Shown: piece after piece, positions 43,401 to 61,884 of the stretch
How positions within the stretch are numbered: position 1 is the stretch's first letter
Layout of the letters: each line of letters starts with the position of its first letter
Assembly: GCF_024679095.1 (NCBI RefSeq)
Contig: NW_026110552.1
Coordinates: 62,001-126,000 of the forward strand
Length of the DNA stretch: 64,000 nucleotides
Reading direction: 5' to 3'
DNA from: Eriocheir sinensis
Taxonomy: Eukaryota > Arthropoda > Malacostraca > Decapoda > Varunidae
Notes under the pieces: generated by a model
Database searches by the model: none
What the model was told of the DNA's origin: nothing
Seen by the model: the letters and a program-made list of their open reading frames with translations, nothing else
Program-made: the position numbers and the translations under genes

Positions 43401-44220
43401 TTTAAGTACATGTACAAAATACATGTACAAAAATAATGTAAATTTGTATAAAAAGAAAACAAATTCACATAAAATAACGTTCATTTGTTTGAAATATATA
43501 TACAAAATATACATAGAATAATGTAAAATCGTATACATATCAAAATAAATACACAGAATATCAATAAAATAAGGTAAATTTGTATGAAAATAAAGATGCA
43601 AAATTCCCATAAAATAAAGCATTTTTTACGAAAATACATTTACAAAAATACACATGGAATAATTAAATTTGTATTAAAATTAATATACAAAATGCACGTA
43701 CAATAAGGTAAATTTATATTGAAAAAATATGAAAAATGCACATAAAACAATGTATATTTGTTTCAAAATATATATACGAATACACATAAAATAACATATA
43801 TTTCTATAGAAATATATATACAAAATACACATGAAATGACGTAAATACGTATAAAATATATATACAATACACATTAAATAATGTGAAATCGCGTCAAAAT
43901 AAATAAACAAAATATCAATAAAATGTGTATTTGTATGAAAATAGATATAAAATACACATAAAATATTTTAAATTTATATAAAACTCTTTTTATTAAAATA
44001 TATATACCAAAATAATAAAATATTTAAATTTGTCTTACAATAAATATACAAAATGCACATACAATAAGGTAGATTTATATTGAAATAGATATGCTAAATA
44101 CATATAAAACAATGTAAATTTGCTTCAAAATAACGTAGATTACTATAAAAATATATATACAAAATACACATTAAATGAAGTAAATACGTATAAGAAAATG
44201 TATACAAAGTACACATAAAA
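38460..44220 (+). repeat. Segmental duplication S2, second copy
   Basis: Direct counterpart of 13400-19170, with the same sequence of monomer losses (three-monomer deletion near 39590 as near 14490) and the same switch. The first 500 bp is less alike than the rest, so the true left end may lie nearer 38900. Confidence 0.75.
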
Positions 44221-44262
44221 TAATTAAATTTGTGTTAAAATAAATATACAAAATACACATAC
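40415..44262 (-). repeat. Satellite block 25, reversed
   Basis: An A-rich array that is a direct copy of 15317-19165 at an offset of about 25.1 kb. From about 42190 on it is also an inverted copy of 61885-64000. It carries numerous 1-bp deletions relative to 15317-19165, especially after 42200. It ends in a perfect hairpin. Confidence 0.9.
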
Positions 44263-44278
44263 TGTGTATTTTGTATAT
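44244..44278. repeat. Perfect 16-bp hairpin at an orientation switch
   Basis: ATATACAAAATACACA (44244-44259), spacer TAC, then its exact reverse complement (44263-44278). It marks the centre of the switch between block 25 and block 26. The equivalent switch near 61884 lacks it. Confidence 0.9.
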
Positions 44279-47200
44279 CTTTTTTCATACAAATACACAT
44301 TCTTTTCATGATATTTTGTTTATTTATTTTGACACGAATTAACATTATTTAATGTGTATTTTGTATATATATTTTTATACGTATTTACATTATTTCAAGT
44401 GTATTTTGTATATATATTTCTATAGAAATCTGCGTTATTTTATGTTTATTCGTATATATATTTTGAAACAAATTTACATTATTTTATGTGTATTTTGCAT
44501 ATTTTTTCAATACAAATTTACCTTATTGTATGTGCATTTTGTATATTAATTTTAATACAAATTTGATTAATCTATGTGTATTTTTGTATATGTATTTTTA
44601 TAAAAATATGCTTTATTTTATGGGTATTTTGCATCTTTATTTTCATACAAATTTACATTATTTTATTGATATTCTGTGTATTTATTTTGATATGATTTTA
44701 CATTATTCTATGTGTATTTTGTATATATATTTTATATAAAATGTATTTGCTTTCATTTCATACAATTATTATCATTATTTTATGTGTTTTTTGTACATGT
44801 ATTTAAATACAAATTTAACTAGTTATATGTGTATTTTGTATATCTATTTTGTATGTATATTTTCATAGAAATTTACTCTATTTTATGAGTATTCGTATAT
44901 ATATTTTGATACAAATTTACATTATTGATGTGTATTTTGCATATCTATTTCAATACAAATTTACTTTATTTTACGTGCATTTTGTATATTTATTTTAATA
45001 CAAATTTAACTATTTTATATGTATTTTTGTATATATATTTTCATGCAAATATGCGTTATTATATGGATATTTTGCATCTTTATTTTCATACAAATTTACA
45101 TTATTTTATTGATATTCTCTTTATTTATTTTGATACGATTTAACATTATTCTATGTGTATTTTGTATATTTTTTTATACATATTTACATTATTTAATGTT
45201 CATTTTGTATATATATTTTATCCAAATTTACATTATTTTATGTGTATTTGTTTATATATTTTCATACAAATTTACATTATTTTATGTGTTTTTGTATATA
45301 TATTTTCTACGTATTTAAATTATTTTATGTGTATTTTGTATATACATTTTCATAAAAAAAATTACGTTATTTTATTGTGTGTATAAGTATATATTTTGAT
45401 ACAAATTTTATACAAATTCATGTTATTTAATGTGTATTTGTTTATATATTTTCATACAAATTTATATTATTTTATGTGTATTTTTCATATATTTCATTAC
45501 AAATTTACCTTATTTTATGTTTATTTTGTATATTTATTTCATTCAATTTTAAATTATTTTATGTGTATATTTGTATTTGTATTTAGGTTATTTTATGTGT
45601 ATTTTGTATATATATTTTCATCCAAAATTACATTATTTTATTGATATTTTCTTAATTTAATTCGATACGAATTTAGATTATTTCATAGGTATTTTGTATA
45701 CATATTTTAATACTCATTTACATTATCTAAAGTGTGTTTTGAATATATATTTTTATGCAAATTTATTTTATGTTCATTTTTGTACATATATTTTTATAGA
45801 AATTTGCGTTATTTTATGTATATAGTTTTATATAAATTTACGTTATTTTATGTGCATTTTGTATATTTATATTTATACAAATACACATTCTTTTATTGGT
45901 ATATTGTTTATTTACATTTATACGAATTTACATTATTTTATGTGTATTTTGTATACATTTTTTATACGTATTTACTTAATATTATGTGTATTTTGTATAT
46001 GTATTTCATAGAAATCTACGTTATTTTATGTGTATTCGTATATATATTTTGAAACAAATTTACATTATTTTATATGTATTTTGCATATCTATTTCAATAC
46101 AAATTTACCTTATTGTATGTGCATTTTGTATATTTATTTTAATACAAATTCAAATATTTTATGTGTATTTTGGTATCAATATTTTTTATAAAAAATGCGT
46201 TATTTTATAGGTATTTTGCATCTTAATTTTCATACAAATTTACATTATTTTATTAATATTCTGTGTATATATTTTGATACGATTTTACATTATTCTATTT
46301 GTGTTTTGTATATATTTTTTTTATACATATTTACATTATTTAATGTGTATTTTGATTATATATTTCATACAAATTTACGTTATTATATGTGTATTTGTTT
46401 ATATATTTCTTTCAAATTTACATTATTTTATATGTATTTTGTATATGTATTTCAATACAAATTAACCTAATTTTATGTGTATTTTGTATATTTCTTTTCA
46501 TACAAATTTAAATTATTTTTGTGTATTTTGTATATAGTTTTATGCAAATTTAGGTTATTTTATGTACGCATTTACATTATTTAATGTGTGTTTGTATATA
46601 TATTTTATCCAAAGTTACTTTATTTTACGTTCATTTTGGACAGCTATATTTTATGGAAATTAGCGTTATTTTATATGTATTTGTATATGTTTTCTCATAC
46701 AAATTTACATCATTTTATTGATATTTTGTTTATTTAGTTTGATACGAATTACATGATTATATGTGTATTTTGTACATATTTTTATACGTATTTACATTAT
46801 TTAAGGTGTATTTTGTTTATATATTTTAAACAAATTTACGTTATTATATGTATTTTATAAATATTTTGATACAAATTTACATTATTTTATGTATTTTCTA
46901 TATACATTTCAATTCAAATTTAGCTTATTTTATCTGTATTTTGTATATCTATTTTCATACGAATTTAATAACTTCTGTGTATTTTGTATATAGTTTTATA
47001 AAGTTTACGTTATTTTATGTGTATTTTGTATATTTATATTTATACAAATACATTCTTTTATTGGTATTTTGTTTATTTATTTTGATACGAATTTACATTA
47101 TTTTATGTGTATTTTGTATACATTTTCTTATACGTATTTACTTCATTTTATGTGTATTTTGTATATATTTTATACAAATCTACGTTATTTTATGTGTATT

Positions 47201-47655
47201 CGTATATATATTTTGAAACAAATTTACATTGTTTTATATGTATTTTGCATATCTATTTCAATACAGATTTACCTTATTGTATGTGTATTTTGTATATTTA
47301 TTTTAATACAAATTAATTTTTCATGTGTATTTTGGTATATATATTTTTATAAAAAATGCGTTATTTAATGGGTATTTTGCATCTTTATTTTCATACAAAT
47401 TTACATTGTTTTATTAATATTCAGTGTATTTATTTTGATACGATTTTACATTATTCTATTTGTGTTTTGTATATATTTTTTATACATATTTACATTATTT
47501 AATGTGTATTTTGTATATTTTAAAACAAATTTACGTTATTTTATGCGCATCTGTTAAAATATTTTGATACAAATTTACATTATTTTATGTATTTTGTATA
47601 TATATTTTAATACAAATTTAGTTTATTTTATGTATATTTTGTATATCTATTTTCA
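44263..47655 (+). repeat. Satellite block 26, forward
   Basis: A 3.4 kb T-rich array. It is an inverted copy of 28801-32140 and of 58512-61883, and carries an extended HOR at about 46197-47357. It ends at TATTTTCATTCGTATCAAAA, the reverse complement of the switch found at 28801 and 58511. Confidence 0.9.
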
Positions 47656-50203
47656 TTCGTATCAAAATAAATAAACAAAATAGCAATAAAATAATGTAAA
47701 TTTGTATGAGATAACATATACAAATACACATAAAATAACGCAAATTTCTAAAAAAATATATGTACAAAAATGCACATAAAATAAAGTAAATTTGCATAAA
47801 AATATATATACAAAACACACATTAAATAATGTAAATGCGTACATAAAATAAACTAAATTTGTATAAAACTATATACAAAAATACACAAAAAATTTTAAAA
47901 TTTGTATGAAAAGAAATATACAAAATACACGTAAAATTAGGTAAATTTGTATTGAAATACATATACAAAATACACATAAAATAATGTAAATTTGAATGAA
48001 AATATATAAACAAATACACTTAAAATAACGTAAATTTGTATAAAATATATATGCAAGATACACATTAAATAATGTAAATGTGTATAAAAAATATATACAA
48101 AAAAGAAATAGAATAATGTAAAATCCTATCAATATAAATACACAGAATATCAATAAAATAATGTAAATTTGTATGAAAAGAAAGATGCAAAATTCCCATA
48201 AAATAGCGCATTTTATAAAAATATATATACCAAAATACACATAAAATATTTAAATTTGTATTGAAATAAATATACAAAATGCATATACAGTAAGGTAAAT
48301 ATGTATTGAAAGAGATATTCAAAAATACATATAAAACAAAGTTAATTTGTTTCAAAATATATATACGAATACACATAAAATAACGTAGATTTCTATAGAA
48401 ATATATATACAAAATACACATGAAATTATGTAAATACGTATAAAAATATATACAAAATACATATCTAGGTAAATTCGTGTCAAAATAAATAAACAAAATA
48501 TCATGAAAAGAATGTGTATTTGCATGAAAATAAATAATAGATAATAAATTTGTATGAAATATATATGCAAGATACAAATAAAATTAAGTAAATACGTATA
48601 AAAATAGATATACAAAATACACATAGAATAATGTGAAATCGTATCAAAATAAATACACTGAATATTAATAAAATACTGTAAATTTGTATGAAAATAAAGA
48701 TGCAAAATTCCACTCAAATAGCGAATTTCTTATAAAAATATATATACCAAAATACACATAAAATATTTAAATTTGTATTGAAGTAAATATACAAAATGCA
48801 CATACAATAAGGTAAACTTGTATTGAAAGAGATATGCAAAAATACATATAAAACAATGTAAATTTGTTTCAAAATATATACGAATACACATAAAATAACG
48901 TATATTTATATAAAAATATATATACAAAATACACATAAATTAAGTAATACGTATAAAAATAGATATACACAATACACATAGAATAATGTAAAATTGTTTA
49001 AAAAAATAAACAGAATATAAAAAAAATAATGTAAATTTGTATGAAAATAAAAATGCAAAATACCCATAAAATAAAGCATATTTTTATAAAATACATATAC
49101 AAAAATACACAAAGCATAATTAAATTTGAATTAAAATTAATATACAAAATGCATATACAATAAGGTAAATTTTTATTGAAAAAATAAAAACATACACATA
49201 AAACAGTGTAAATTTATTTCATAATCTATATACGAATACTCATAAATCAACGTAGATTTCTATAGAAATATATATACAAAATACACATCAAATGATGTAA
49301 ACACGTATAAATATATATATATATATAAAATACACATTAAATAATGTAAATTCGCGTCAAAATAAATAAACAAAATATCAATAAAAGAATGTGTATTTGT
49401 ATGAAAATAGATATACAATATACACATAAAATCACCTAAATTTGTATAAAACTATATACAAAAATACACAAAAATAATTTTAATTTGTATGAAAATAAAT
49501 ATACAAAATACACATAAAATTAGGTAAATTTGTATTGAAATACATTTACAAAATACACATAAAATAATGTAAATTTGAATGAAAATATATAAACAAATAC
49601 ACTTAAAATAACGTAAATTTGTATAAAATATATATATATAAAATACACATTAAATAAAGTAAATATGTATAAAAAATATATAGAAAACACAAATAGAATA
49701 ATATAAAATCGTATCAAAATAAATACACAGAATATTAATAAAATAATGTAAATTTGTATGAAAATTAAGATGCAAAATACCCATAAAATAACGCATTTTT
49801 TATAAAATATTTATACCAAGACACACATAAAATATTTGAATTTGTATTAAAATAAATATACAAAATGCACATACAATAAGGTAAATTTGTATTGAAATAG
49901 ATATGCAAAATACATATAAAACCATGTAAATTTTTTTCAAAATATATATACGAATACACATAAAATAACGTAGATTTCTATGAAAATAAATATACAAAAT
50001 ACACATAAAATGAAGTAAATACGTATAAAAAGGTATACAAATAACACATAAAATAATGTAAACTCGTATTATAAATAAATAAATACTAATAAAAGAATGT
50101 ATTGTATAATATAAATATACAAAATACAATAAAATAACGTAAATTTATATAAAACTATATGCAAAAAGTAATTAAATTTGTGTGAAAATAGATATACAAA
50201 ATA
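47656..50203 (-). repeat. Satellite block 27, reversed
   Basis: An A-rich array. Up to about 49420 it is an inverted copy of 56654-58511, and 47656-48565 is also inverted to 27873-28800. From about 49800 to 50200 it has several small deletions (AATAAATAAATACTAATAAA, TATTGTATAATATAAATA). It ends in a short palindromic switch. Confidence 0.9.
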
Positions 50204-50221
50204 CATGTGTATTTTGTATAT
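50192..50221. repeat. 13-bp hairpin at an orientation switch
   Basis: ATATACAAAATAC (50192-50204), spacer ATGT, then GTATTTTGTATAT (50209-50221), an exact inverted repeat. It forms the join between reversed block 27 and forward block 28. Confidence 0.85.
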
Positions 50222-51583
50222 TTATTTTCATACAAATTGAAATTATTTTTGTTTATTTTTTTATATATTTTCAAACAAATTTTCGTTATTTTATGTGTAT
50301 TTTGTATATTTATTTATTCTACAAATATACTTTCTTTTATCTGAATTTTGTTTATTGAATTTGAAACGAATTTAAGTTATTTTGTATATCTATTTTCATA
50401 CAAATTAAAATACTTCTGTGTATTTTTGTATATAGTTTTATATAAATTTACGTTATTTTATGTGTATTTTGTATATTTATATTTATACAAATACACATTC
50501 TTTTATTGGTATTTTGTATATTTATTTTGATACGAATTTACATTATTTTATGTGTATTTTGTATACATTTTTTTTATACGTATTTACTTCATTTTATGTG
50601 TATTTTGTATATATATTTTAATAGAAATCTACGTTATTTTATGTGTATTCGTATATATATTTTGAAACAAATTTACATTGTTTTATATGTATTTTGCATA
50701 TCTATTTCAATACAAATTTACCTTATTGTATGTGTTTTTTATATATTTATTTTAATTCAAATTTAATTTTTTTATGTGTATTTTGGTATATATATTTTTA
50801 TAAATAAAAAAAAAATGCGTTATTTTATGGGTATTTTGCCTCTTTATTTTCATACAAATATACATTATTTTATTAATATTCTGTGTATTTATTTTGATAC
50901 GATTTTACATTATTCTATTTGTGTTTTGTATATATTTTTTATACAAATTTACGTTATTTTAAGTGTATTTGTCTATGTCTTTTCATTCAAATTTACATTA
51001 TTTTATGTGTATTTTGTATATGTATTTCAATACAAATCTACCTAATTTTATGTGTATTTTGTATATTTATTTTCATACAAATTTAAAATATTTTTGTGTA
51101 TTTTAGAATATAGTTTGATACAAATTTAGGTTATTTTATGTGTATTTTGTATATCTATTTTCATACAAATACACATTCTTTTATTGATATTTTGTTTATT
51201 TATTTTGACGCGAATTTACAGTATTTAATGTGTATTTTGTATATATTTTCATACGTATTTACATCATTTCATGTGTATTTTGTATATATATTCCTATAGA
51301 AATCAACGTTATTTTATGTGTATTCGTATATATATTTTGAAACAAATTTACACTGTTTTATGTGTATTTTGCTTTTTTTTTCAATACAAACTTACCTTAT
51401 TGTATGTGCATTTTGTATATTAATTTTAACACATATTTAATTATTCTATGTGTATTTTTGTATATGTATTTAAAAAAATGCTTTATTTTATAGGTATTTT
51501 GCATCTTTATTTTCATACAAATTTAAATTATTTTATTGATATTCTGTGTACTTATTTTGATACGATTTTACATTATTCTATGT
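50204..51583 (+). repeat. Satellite block 28, forward
   Basis: T-rich. It contains a short-HOR round from ACACATTCTTTTATTGG near 50491 to ACACATTCTTTTATTGA near 51170. The last part matches 6990-7433 and ends at the same CTATGTATAACAAAAATAAA switch. Confidence 0.9.
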
Positions 51584-52983
<1,400 letters not shown>

Positions 52984-54666
52984 TGAATGATTTTACATTA
53001 TTCTATTTGTGTTTTGTATATATTTTATACATATTTACATTATTTAATGTGTATTTTGTATATATATTTCATACAAATTTACGTTATTATATGTGTATTT
53101 GTTTATATATTTTCTTTCAAATTTACATTATTTTATGTGTATTTTGTATATGTATTTCAATACAAATTAACCTAATTTTATGTGTATTTTCTATATTTCT
53201 TTTCATACAAATTTAAATTATTTTTGTGTATTTTTGTATATAGTTTTATACAAATTTAGGTTATTTTATGTACGCATTTACATTATTTAATGTGTGTTTT
53301 GTATATATATTTTTATCCATAGTTATTTTATTTTACGTGTATTTTGGACATATATTTTATAGAAATTAGCGTTATTTTATATGTATTTGTATATGTTTTC
53401 TCATACAAATTTACATTATTTTATTGATATTTTGTTTATTTAGTTTGATACGAATTAAATGATTATATGTGTATTTTGTACATATTTTTTATACGTATTT
53501 ACATTATTTAATGTGTATTTGTTTATGTATTTTCATTCAAATTTACAGTATTTTATGTGTATTTTGTATATGTATTTCAATAAAAATTTACCTAATTTTA
53601 TGTGTATTTTGTATATTTATTTTCATACAAATTTAAATTAATTTTTTGTATTTTTGTATATAGTTTTATACAAATTTATGTTATCTTATGTGTATTTTGT
53701 ATATTTATTTTCATACAAATACACATTCTTTTATTGACATTTTGTTTATTTATTTTGACGTGAATTTACATTATTTAATGTGTGTTTTGTATATATATTT
53801 TTATACATATTTACATCCTTTCATGTGTATTTTGTATATTTATAAAAAATGCGTTATTTTATGGGTATTTTCCATCTTTATTTTCATACAAATTTACATT
53901 ATTTTATTTACATTCTGTGTATTTATTTTAATACGATTTTACATTATTCTATATGTGTTTTGTATATATATTTTTTATACATATTTACATTATTTAATGA
54001 GTTTTTTGTATATATATATTTTATAAAAATTTACGTTATTTTAAGTGTATTTGTTTATATATTTTCATTCAAATTTACATTATTTTATGTGTATTTTGTA
54101 TATGTATTTCTTTACAAATTTACCTAATTTTATGTGTATTTTGTATATTTATTTTCATACAAATTTAACTTATGTTTGTGTATTTTTATATATAGTTTTA
54201 TACAAATTTACGTTATTTTATGTATTTTGTATATGTATTTTCATACAAATACACATTCTTTTATTGATATTTTATTATTTATTTTTACACTAATTTACAT
54301 TATTTAATGTGTATTTTGTATATATATTTTTATACGTATTTACAACATTTCAGGTGTATTTTGTATATATATTTCTATAGAAATCTACGTTATTTTATGT
54401 GTATTCGTATATATATTTTGAAACAAATTTACATTATTTTATATGTATTTTGTATATATATTTCATTATAAATTTGCATTATTTTAAGTTTATTTTATAT
54501 ATTTTCATTCAAATTTAAATCATTTTATGTGTATATATTTATTTGTATTTACGTTATTTATGTGTATTTTCTATATATATTTTCATTCAAATTACATTAT
54601 TTTATCGGTATTTTGTTCATTTATTTTGATACGAATTTAGATTATTTCATGTGTATTTTCTATACA
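52984..54666 (+). repeat. Satellite block 30, forward
   Basis: T-rich. The first 530 bp matches 556-1090, including the private variant TTTTCTATATTTCTTTTC. The remainder from about 53520 matches 39270-40414 and 14200-15316, including the three-monomer deletion at TTGTATATTTATAAAAAATG near 53830. The block joins two segments found separately elsewhere. Confidence 0.9.
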
Positions 54667-56653
54667 TATATAGAGTAAATTTCTATGAAAATATATATTC
54701 AAAATACATATAAAATTATGTAAATAAGTATAAAATATATATCAAATACACCTAAAAAAATGAAAATTCGTATCAAAATAAATAAATAAAATTCCGATAA
54801 AAGAACGTATATGTCGGAAAATAAATATACAAAATACACATAAAATACGAAAATTTGAATAAAATATATACAAAATACACAAAATTAATTTCAATTTGTA
54901 TGAAAATAGATATACAAAATACACATATAATTAGTTAAATTTGTATTTAAATACATGTACAAAATTACATAAAATAATGTAAATTTGTACAAAATGAAAA
55001 CAAATTACATAAAATAACGTACATTTGTATAAAATAGATATACAAAATATACATAGAATAATGTAAAATCGTATCAAAATAAATACACAGAATATCAATA
55101 AAATAATGTAAATTTGTATGAAAATAAGATGCAAAATACCTATAAAATAAAGCATATTTATAAAAATACATATACAAAATACACATAGAATAATTAAATT
55201 TGTATTAAAATTAATATACAAAATGCATACAATAAGGTAAATTTGTATTGAAAAATATGCAAAATACATAAAACAATGTATATTTGTTTCAAAATATATA
55301 TACGAATACATATAAAATAACGTATATTTCTATAGAAATATATATACAGAATACACATGAAATGATGTAAATACGCATCAAAATATATATACACAATACA
55401 CATTAAATAATGTAAATTCGTGTCAAAATAAATAAACAAAATATCAATAAAAGAATGTGTATTTGTATGAAAATAGAGATACAAAATATACATAAAATAT
55501 TGTAAATTTGAATAAAACTCTATACAAAAATACACAAAAAATAATTTCAATTTGTATGAAAATAAATATACAAAATACACATAAAATTAGGTAAATTTGT
55601 ATTGAAATACATATACAAAATACACATAAAATAATGTAAATTTGAATAAAAATATATAAACAAATACACTTAAAATAACGTAAATTTGTATGAAATATAT
55701 AAAATAATGTAAATATGTATAAAAAATATATATACAAAACACAAATAGAATAATGTAAAATAGTATCAAAATAAATACACAGAATATTAATAAAATAATG
55801 TAAATTTGTATGAAAATAAAGATGCAAAATCCCATAAAATAACGCATTTTTTTATAAAAAATATATATACCAAAATTTGTATTAAAATAAATATACAAAA
55901 TGCACATACAATAAAGTAAATTTGAATTGAAATAGATATGCAAAATACATATAAAACAATGTAAATTTGTTTCAAAATATATATACGGATACACATAAAA
56001 TAACGTAGATTTCTATAAAAATATATATACATAATACACATTAAATGAAGTAAATACGTATAGGAAAATTTATAAAAAATACACATAAAATAATGTAAAT
56101 TCGTATCAAAATAAATAAACAAAATACCAATAAAAGAATGTGTATTTGTATAAATATAAATATACAAAATACACATAAAATAACGTTAAATTGTATAAAA
56201 GTATATAATAATGAATAAAACTAACTAAATTTGTATGAAAATAGATATACAAAAGACACATAAAATAAGCTAAATTTGGATTGAAATAAATATACAAAAT
56301 ACATAAAATAATGTAAATTTGTATCAAAATATTAATTCAAATACACATATAATAACGTAAATTTGTATAAAAAAATATAAACAAAATACACATTAAATAA
56401 TGTAAATACGTATAAAAAATATGTACGTAATGTAAAAAATTATAAAAATAAAGATGCAAAATAATAATTAAATAACTCATATTTAAAAAAATATATATAT
56501 ACAAAAAAAAAACACAAAATAATTAAATTTGTATTAAAATAAATATACAAAATACACATACAATAAGGTAAATTTGTATTGAAATAGATATCCAAAATAA
56601 ACATAAACTAATGTAAATTTGTATCAAAATATATACGAATACACATAAAATAA
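54667..56653 (-). repeat. Satellite block 31, reversed
   Basis: An A-rich array, a direct copy of 15317-17150 and 40415-42240 but with frequent one-base losses (AAATTACATAAAAT for AAATTCACATAAAAT; AAAATAAGATGC for AAAATAAAGATGC). It ends at ACATAAAATAAGGTGTATAT. Confidence 0.9.
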
Positions 56654-58511
<1,858 letters not shown>

Positions 58512-61500
58512 ATGAAAATAGATATACAAAATATACATAAAATAAACTAAATTTGAATTAAAATATATATACAAAATACATAAAATAATGTAAATTTGTA
58601 TCAAAATATTTTAACAGATGCGCATAAAATAACGTAAATTTGTTTTAAAATATACAAAATACACATTAAATAATGTAAATATGTATAAAAAAATATATAC
58701 AAAACACAAATAGAATAATGTAAAATCGTATCAAAATAAATACACTGAATATTAATAAAACAATGTAAATTTGTATGAAAATAAAGATTCAAAATACCCA
58801 TTAAATAACGCATTTTTTTATAAAAATATATATACCAAAATACACATGAAAAAATTAATTTGTATTAAAATAAATATACAAAATACACATACAATAAGGT
58901 AAATCTGTATTGAAATAGATATGCAAAATACATATAAAACAATGTAAATTTGTTTCAAAATATATATACGAATACACATAAAATAACGTAGATTTGTATA
59001 AATATATATATACAAAATACACAAAAAATGAAGTAAATACGTATAAGAAAATGTATACAAAATACACATAAAATAATGTAAACTCGTATCAAAATAAATA
59101 AACAAAATACTAATAAAAGCATGTGTATTTGTATAAATAAAAATATACAAAATACACATAAAATAATGTAAATTTTTATAAAACTATATACAAAAATACA
59201 CAGAAGTTATTAAATTCGTTTGTAAATAGATATACAAAATACAGATAAAATAAGCTAAATTTGAATTGAAATGTATATAGAAAATACATAAAATAATGTA
59301 AATTTGTATCAAAATATTTATAAAAATACATATAATAACGTAAATTTGTTTAAAAATATATAAACAAAATACACATTAAGTAATGTAAATACGTATAAAA
59401 AATATGTACAAAATACACATATAATCATGTACTTCGTATCAAACTAAATAAACAAAATATCAATAAAATAATGTAAATTTGTATGAGAAAACATATTCAA
59501 ATACATATAAAATAACGCTAATTTCCATAAAAATATATGTCCAAAAATGAACGTAAAATAAAGTAACTTTGGATAAAAATATATATACAAAACACACATT
59601 AAATAATGTAAATCCGTACATAAAATAACCTAAATTTGTATAAAACTATATACAAAAATACACAAAAATAATTTAAATTTGTATGAAAAGAAATATACAA
59701 AATACACATAAAATTAAGTTAATTAGTCTTGAAATACATATACAAAATACATATAAAATAATGTAAATTTGAAAGAAAATATATAAACAAATACACATAT
59801 AATAACGTAAATTTGTATGAAATATATAATCAAAATACACATTAAATAATGTAAATATGTATAAAAAAATATATATAAAACACAAATAGAATAATGTAAA
59901 ATCGTATCAAAATATATACACAGAATATTAATAAAATAATGTAAATTTGTATGAAAATTAAGATGCAAAATACATATAAAATAACGCATTTTTTATAAAA
60001 ATATTGATACCAAAATACAGATAAAATATTTGAATTTGTATTAAAATAAATATACAAAATGCACATACAATAAGGTAAATTTGTATTGAAATAGATATGC
60101 AAAATACATATAAAATAATGTAAATTTGTTTCAAAATATATATACGAATACACATAAAATAACGTAGATTTCTATAAAAATACATATACAAAATACACAT
60201 AATATTAAGTAAATACGTATAAAAAATGTATACAAAATACACATAAAATAATGTAAATTCGTATAAATGTAAATAAACAATATACCAATAAAAGAATGTG
60301 TATTTGTATAAATATAAATATACAAAATGCACATAAAACAACGTAAATTTATATAAAACTATATACATAAAATAACGCAAATTTCTATAAAAATATATGT
60401 ACAAAAATGAACATAAAATAAATTTGCATAAAATATATTAAAAACACACTTTAGATAATGTAAATGAGTATAAAATATGTATACAAAATACCTATGAAAT
60501 AATCTAAATTCGTATCGAATTAAATTTAGAAAATATCAATAAAATAATGTAATTTTGATGAAAATATATATACAAAATACATAAAACTACCTAAATACAA
60601 ATACAAATATACACATAAAATAATTTAAAATTGAATGAAATAAATATACAAAATAAACATAAAATAAGGTAAATTTGTAATGAAATATATGAAAAAATAC
60701 ACATAAAATAATATAAATTTGTATGAAAATATATAAACAAATACACATTAAATAACATGAATTTGTATAAAATTTGTATCAAAATATATACTTATACACA
60801 ATAAAATAACTTAATTTTTTTATGAAAATGTATATACAAAATACACATAAAATAATTTAAATACGTAGAAAAATATATATACAAAAAAAAGACATAAAAT
60901 AATGTAAATTTGTATGAAAATATAAAACAAATACACATAAAATAATGTAAATTTGGATAAAATATATATACAAAATGAACATTAAATAATGTAAATATGT
61001 ATAAAAAAAAATATACAAAATACACATAGAATAATGTTAAATCGTATCAAAATAAATAAAGAGAATATCAATAAAATAATGTAAATTTGTATGAAAATAA
61101 AGATGCAAAATATCCATATAACAACGCATATTTGCATAAAAATATATATACAAAAATACATATTAAATAGTTAAATTTGTATTAAAATAAATATACAAAA
61201 TGCACGTAAAATAAAGTAAATTTGTATTGAAATAGATATGCAAAATACACATCAATAATGTAAATTTGTATCAAAATATATATACGAATACTTATAAAAT
61301 AGAGTAAATTTCTATGAAAATATACATACAAAATAGATATACAAAATACACATATAACTAGTTAAATTTGTATTTAAATACATGTACAAAAAACACATAA
61401 AATAATGTAGATTTGTATGAAATGAAAACAAATACATTTTATATAAAATATATACAAAATACACATAGAATAATGTAAAATCATATCAAAATAAATACAC

Positions 61501-61884
61501 AGAATATCAATAAAATAATGTAAATTTGTATGAAAATAAAGATGCAAAATACCCATAAAATAAAGCATATTTTTATAAAAATACATATACAAAAAAACAC
61601 ATAGATTAATCAAATTTGTATTTAAATTAATATACAAAATGCACATACAATAAGGTAAATTTGTATTGAAAAAATATGCAAAATACACATAAAATAATGT
61701 AAATTTGTTTTAAAATATATATACGAATAAACATAAAATAACGCAGATTTCTATAGAAATATATATACAAAATACACTTGAAATGATGTAAATACGTATA
61801 AAAATATATATACAAAATGCACATTAAATAATGTTAATTCGTGTCAAAATAAATAAACAAAATATCATGAAAAGAATGTGTATT
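58512..61884 (-). repeat. Satellite block 33, reversed
   Basis: An A-rich array, a direct copy of 28801-32120 (offset about 29.7 kb) with few mismatches by eye, and an inverted copy of 44263-47655. It includes an extended HOR (58809-59984). Confidence 0.9.

Larger units (their letters stand above)
42190..49420. repeat. Segmental duplication S3, left arm of a giant palindrome
   Basis: About 7.2 kb present inverted at 56653-64000. Switches at 44263 and 47656 map to 61885 and 58511; coordinate sums are about 106,150, giving an axis near 53.07 kb. The arm may extend further left, since its partner is cut by the window end. Confidence 0.85.

Noticed and set aside
44244..44278. Rho-independent terminator (perfect hairpin followed by T-rich sequence)
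   Set aside because: The stem is AT-only apart from a few G/C pairs, it coincides exactly with a join of two opposite repeat arrays, and there is no upstream gene.
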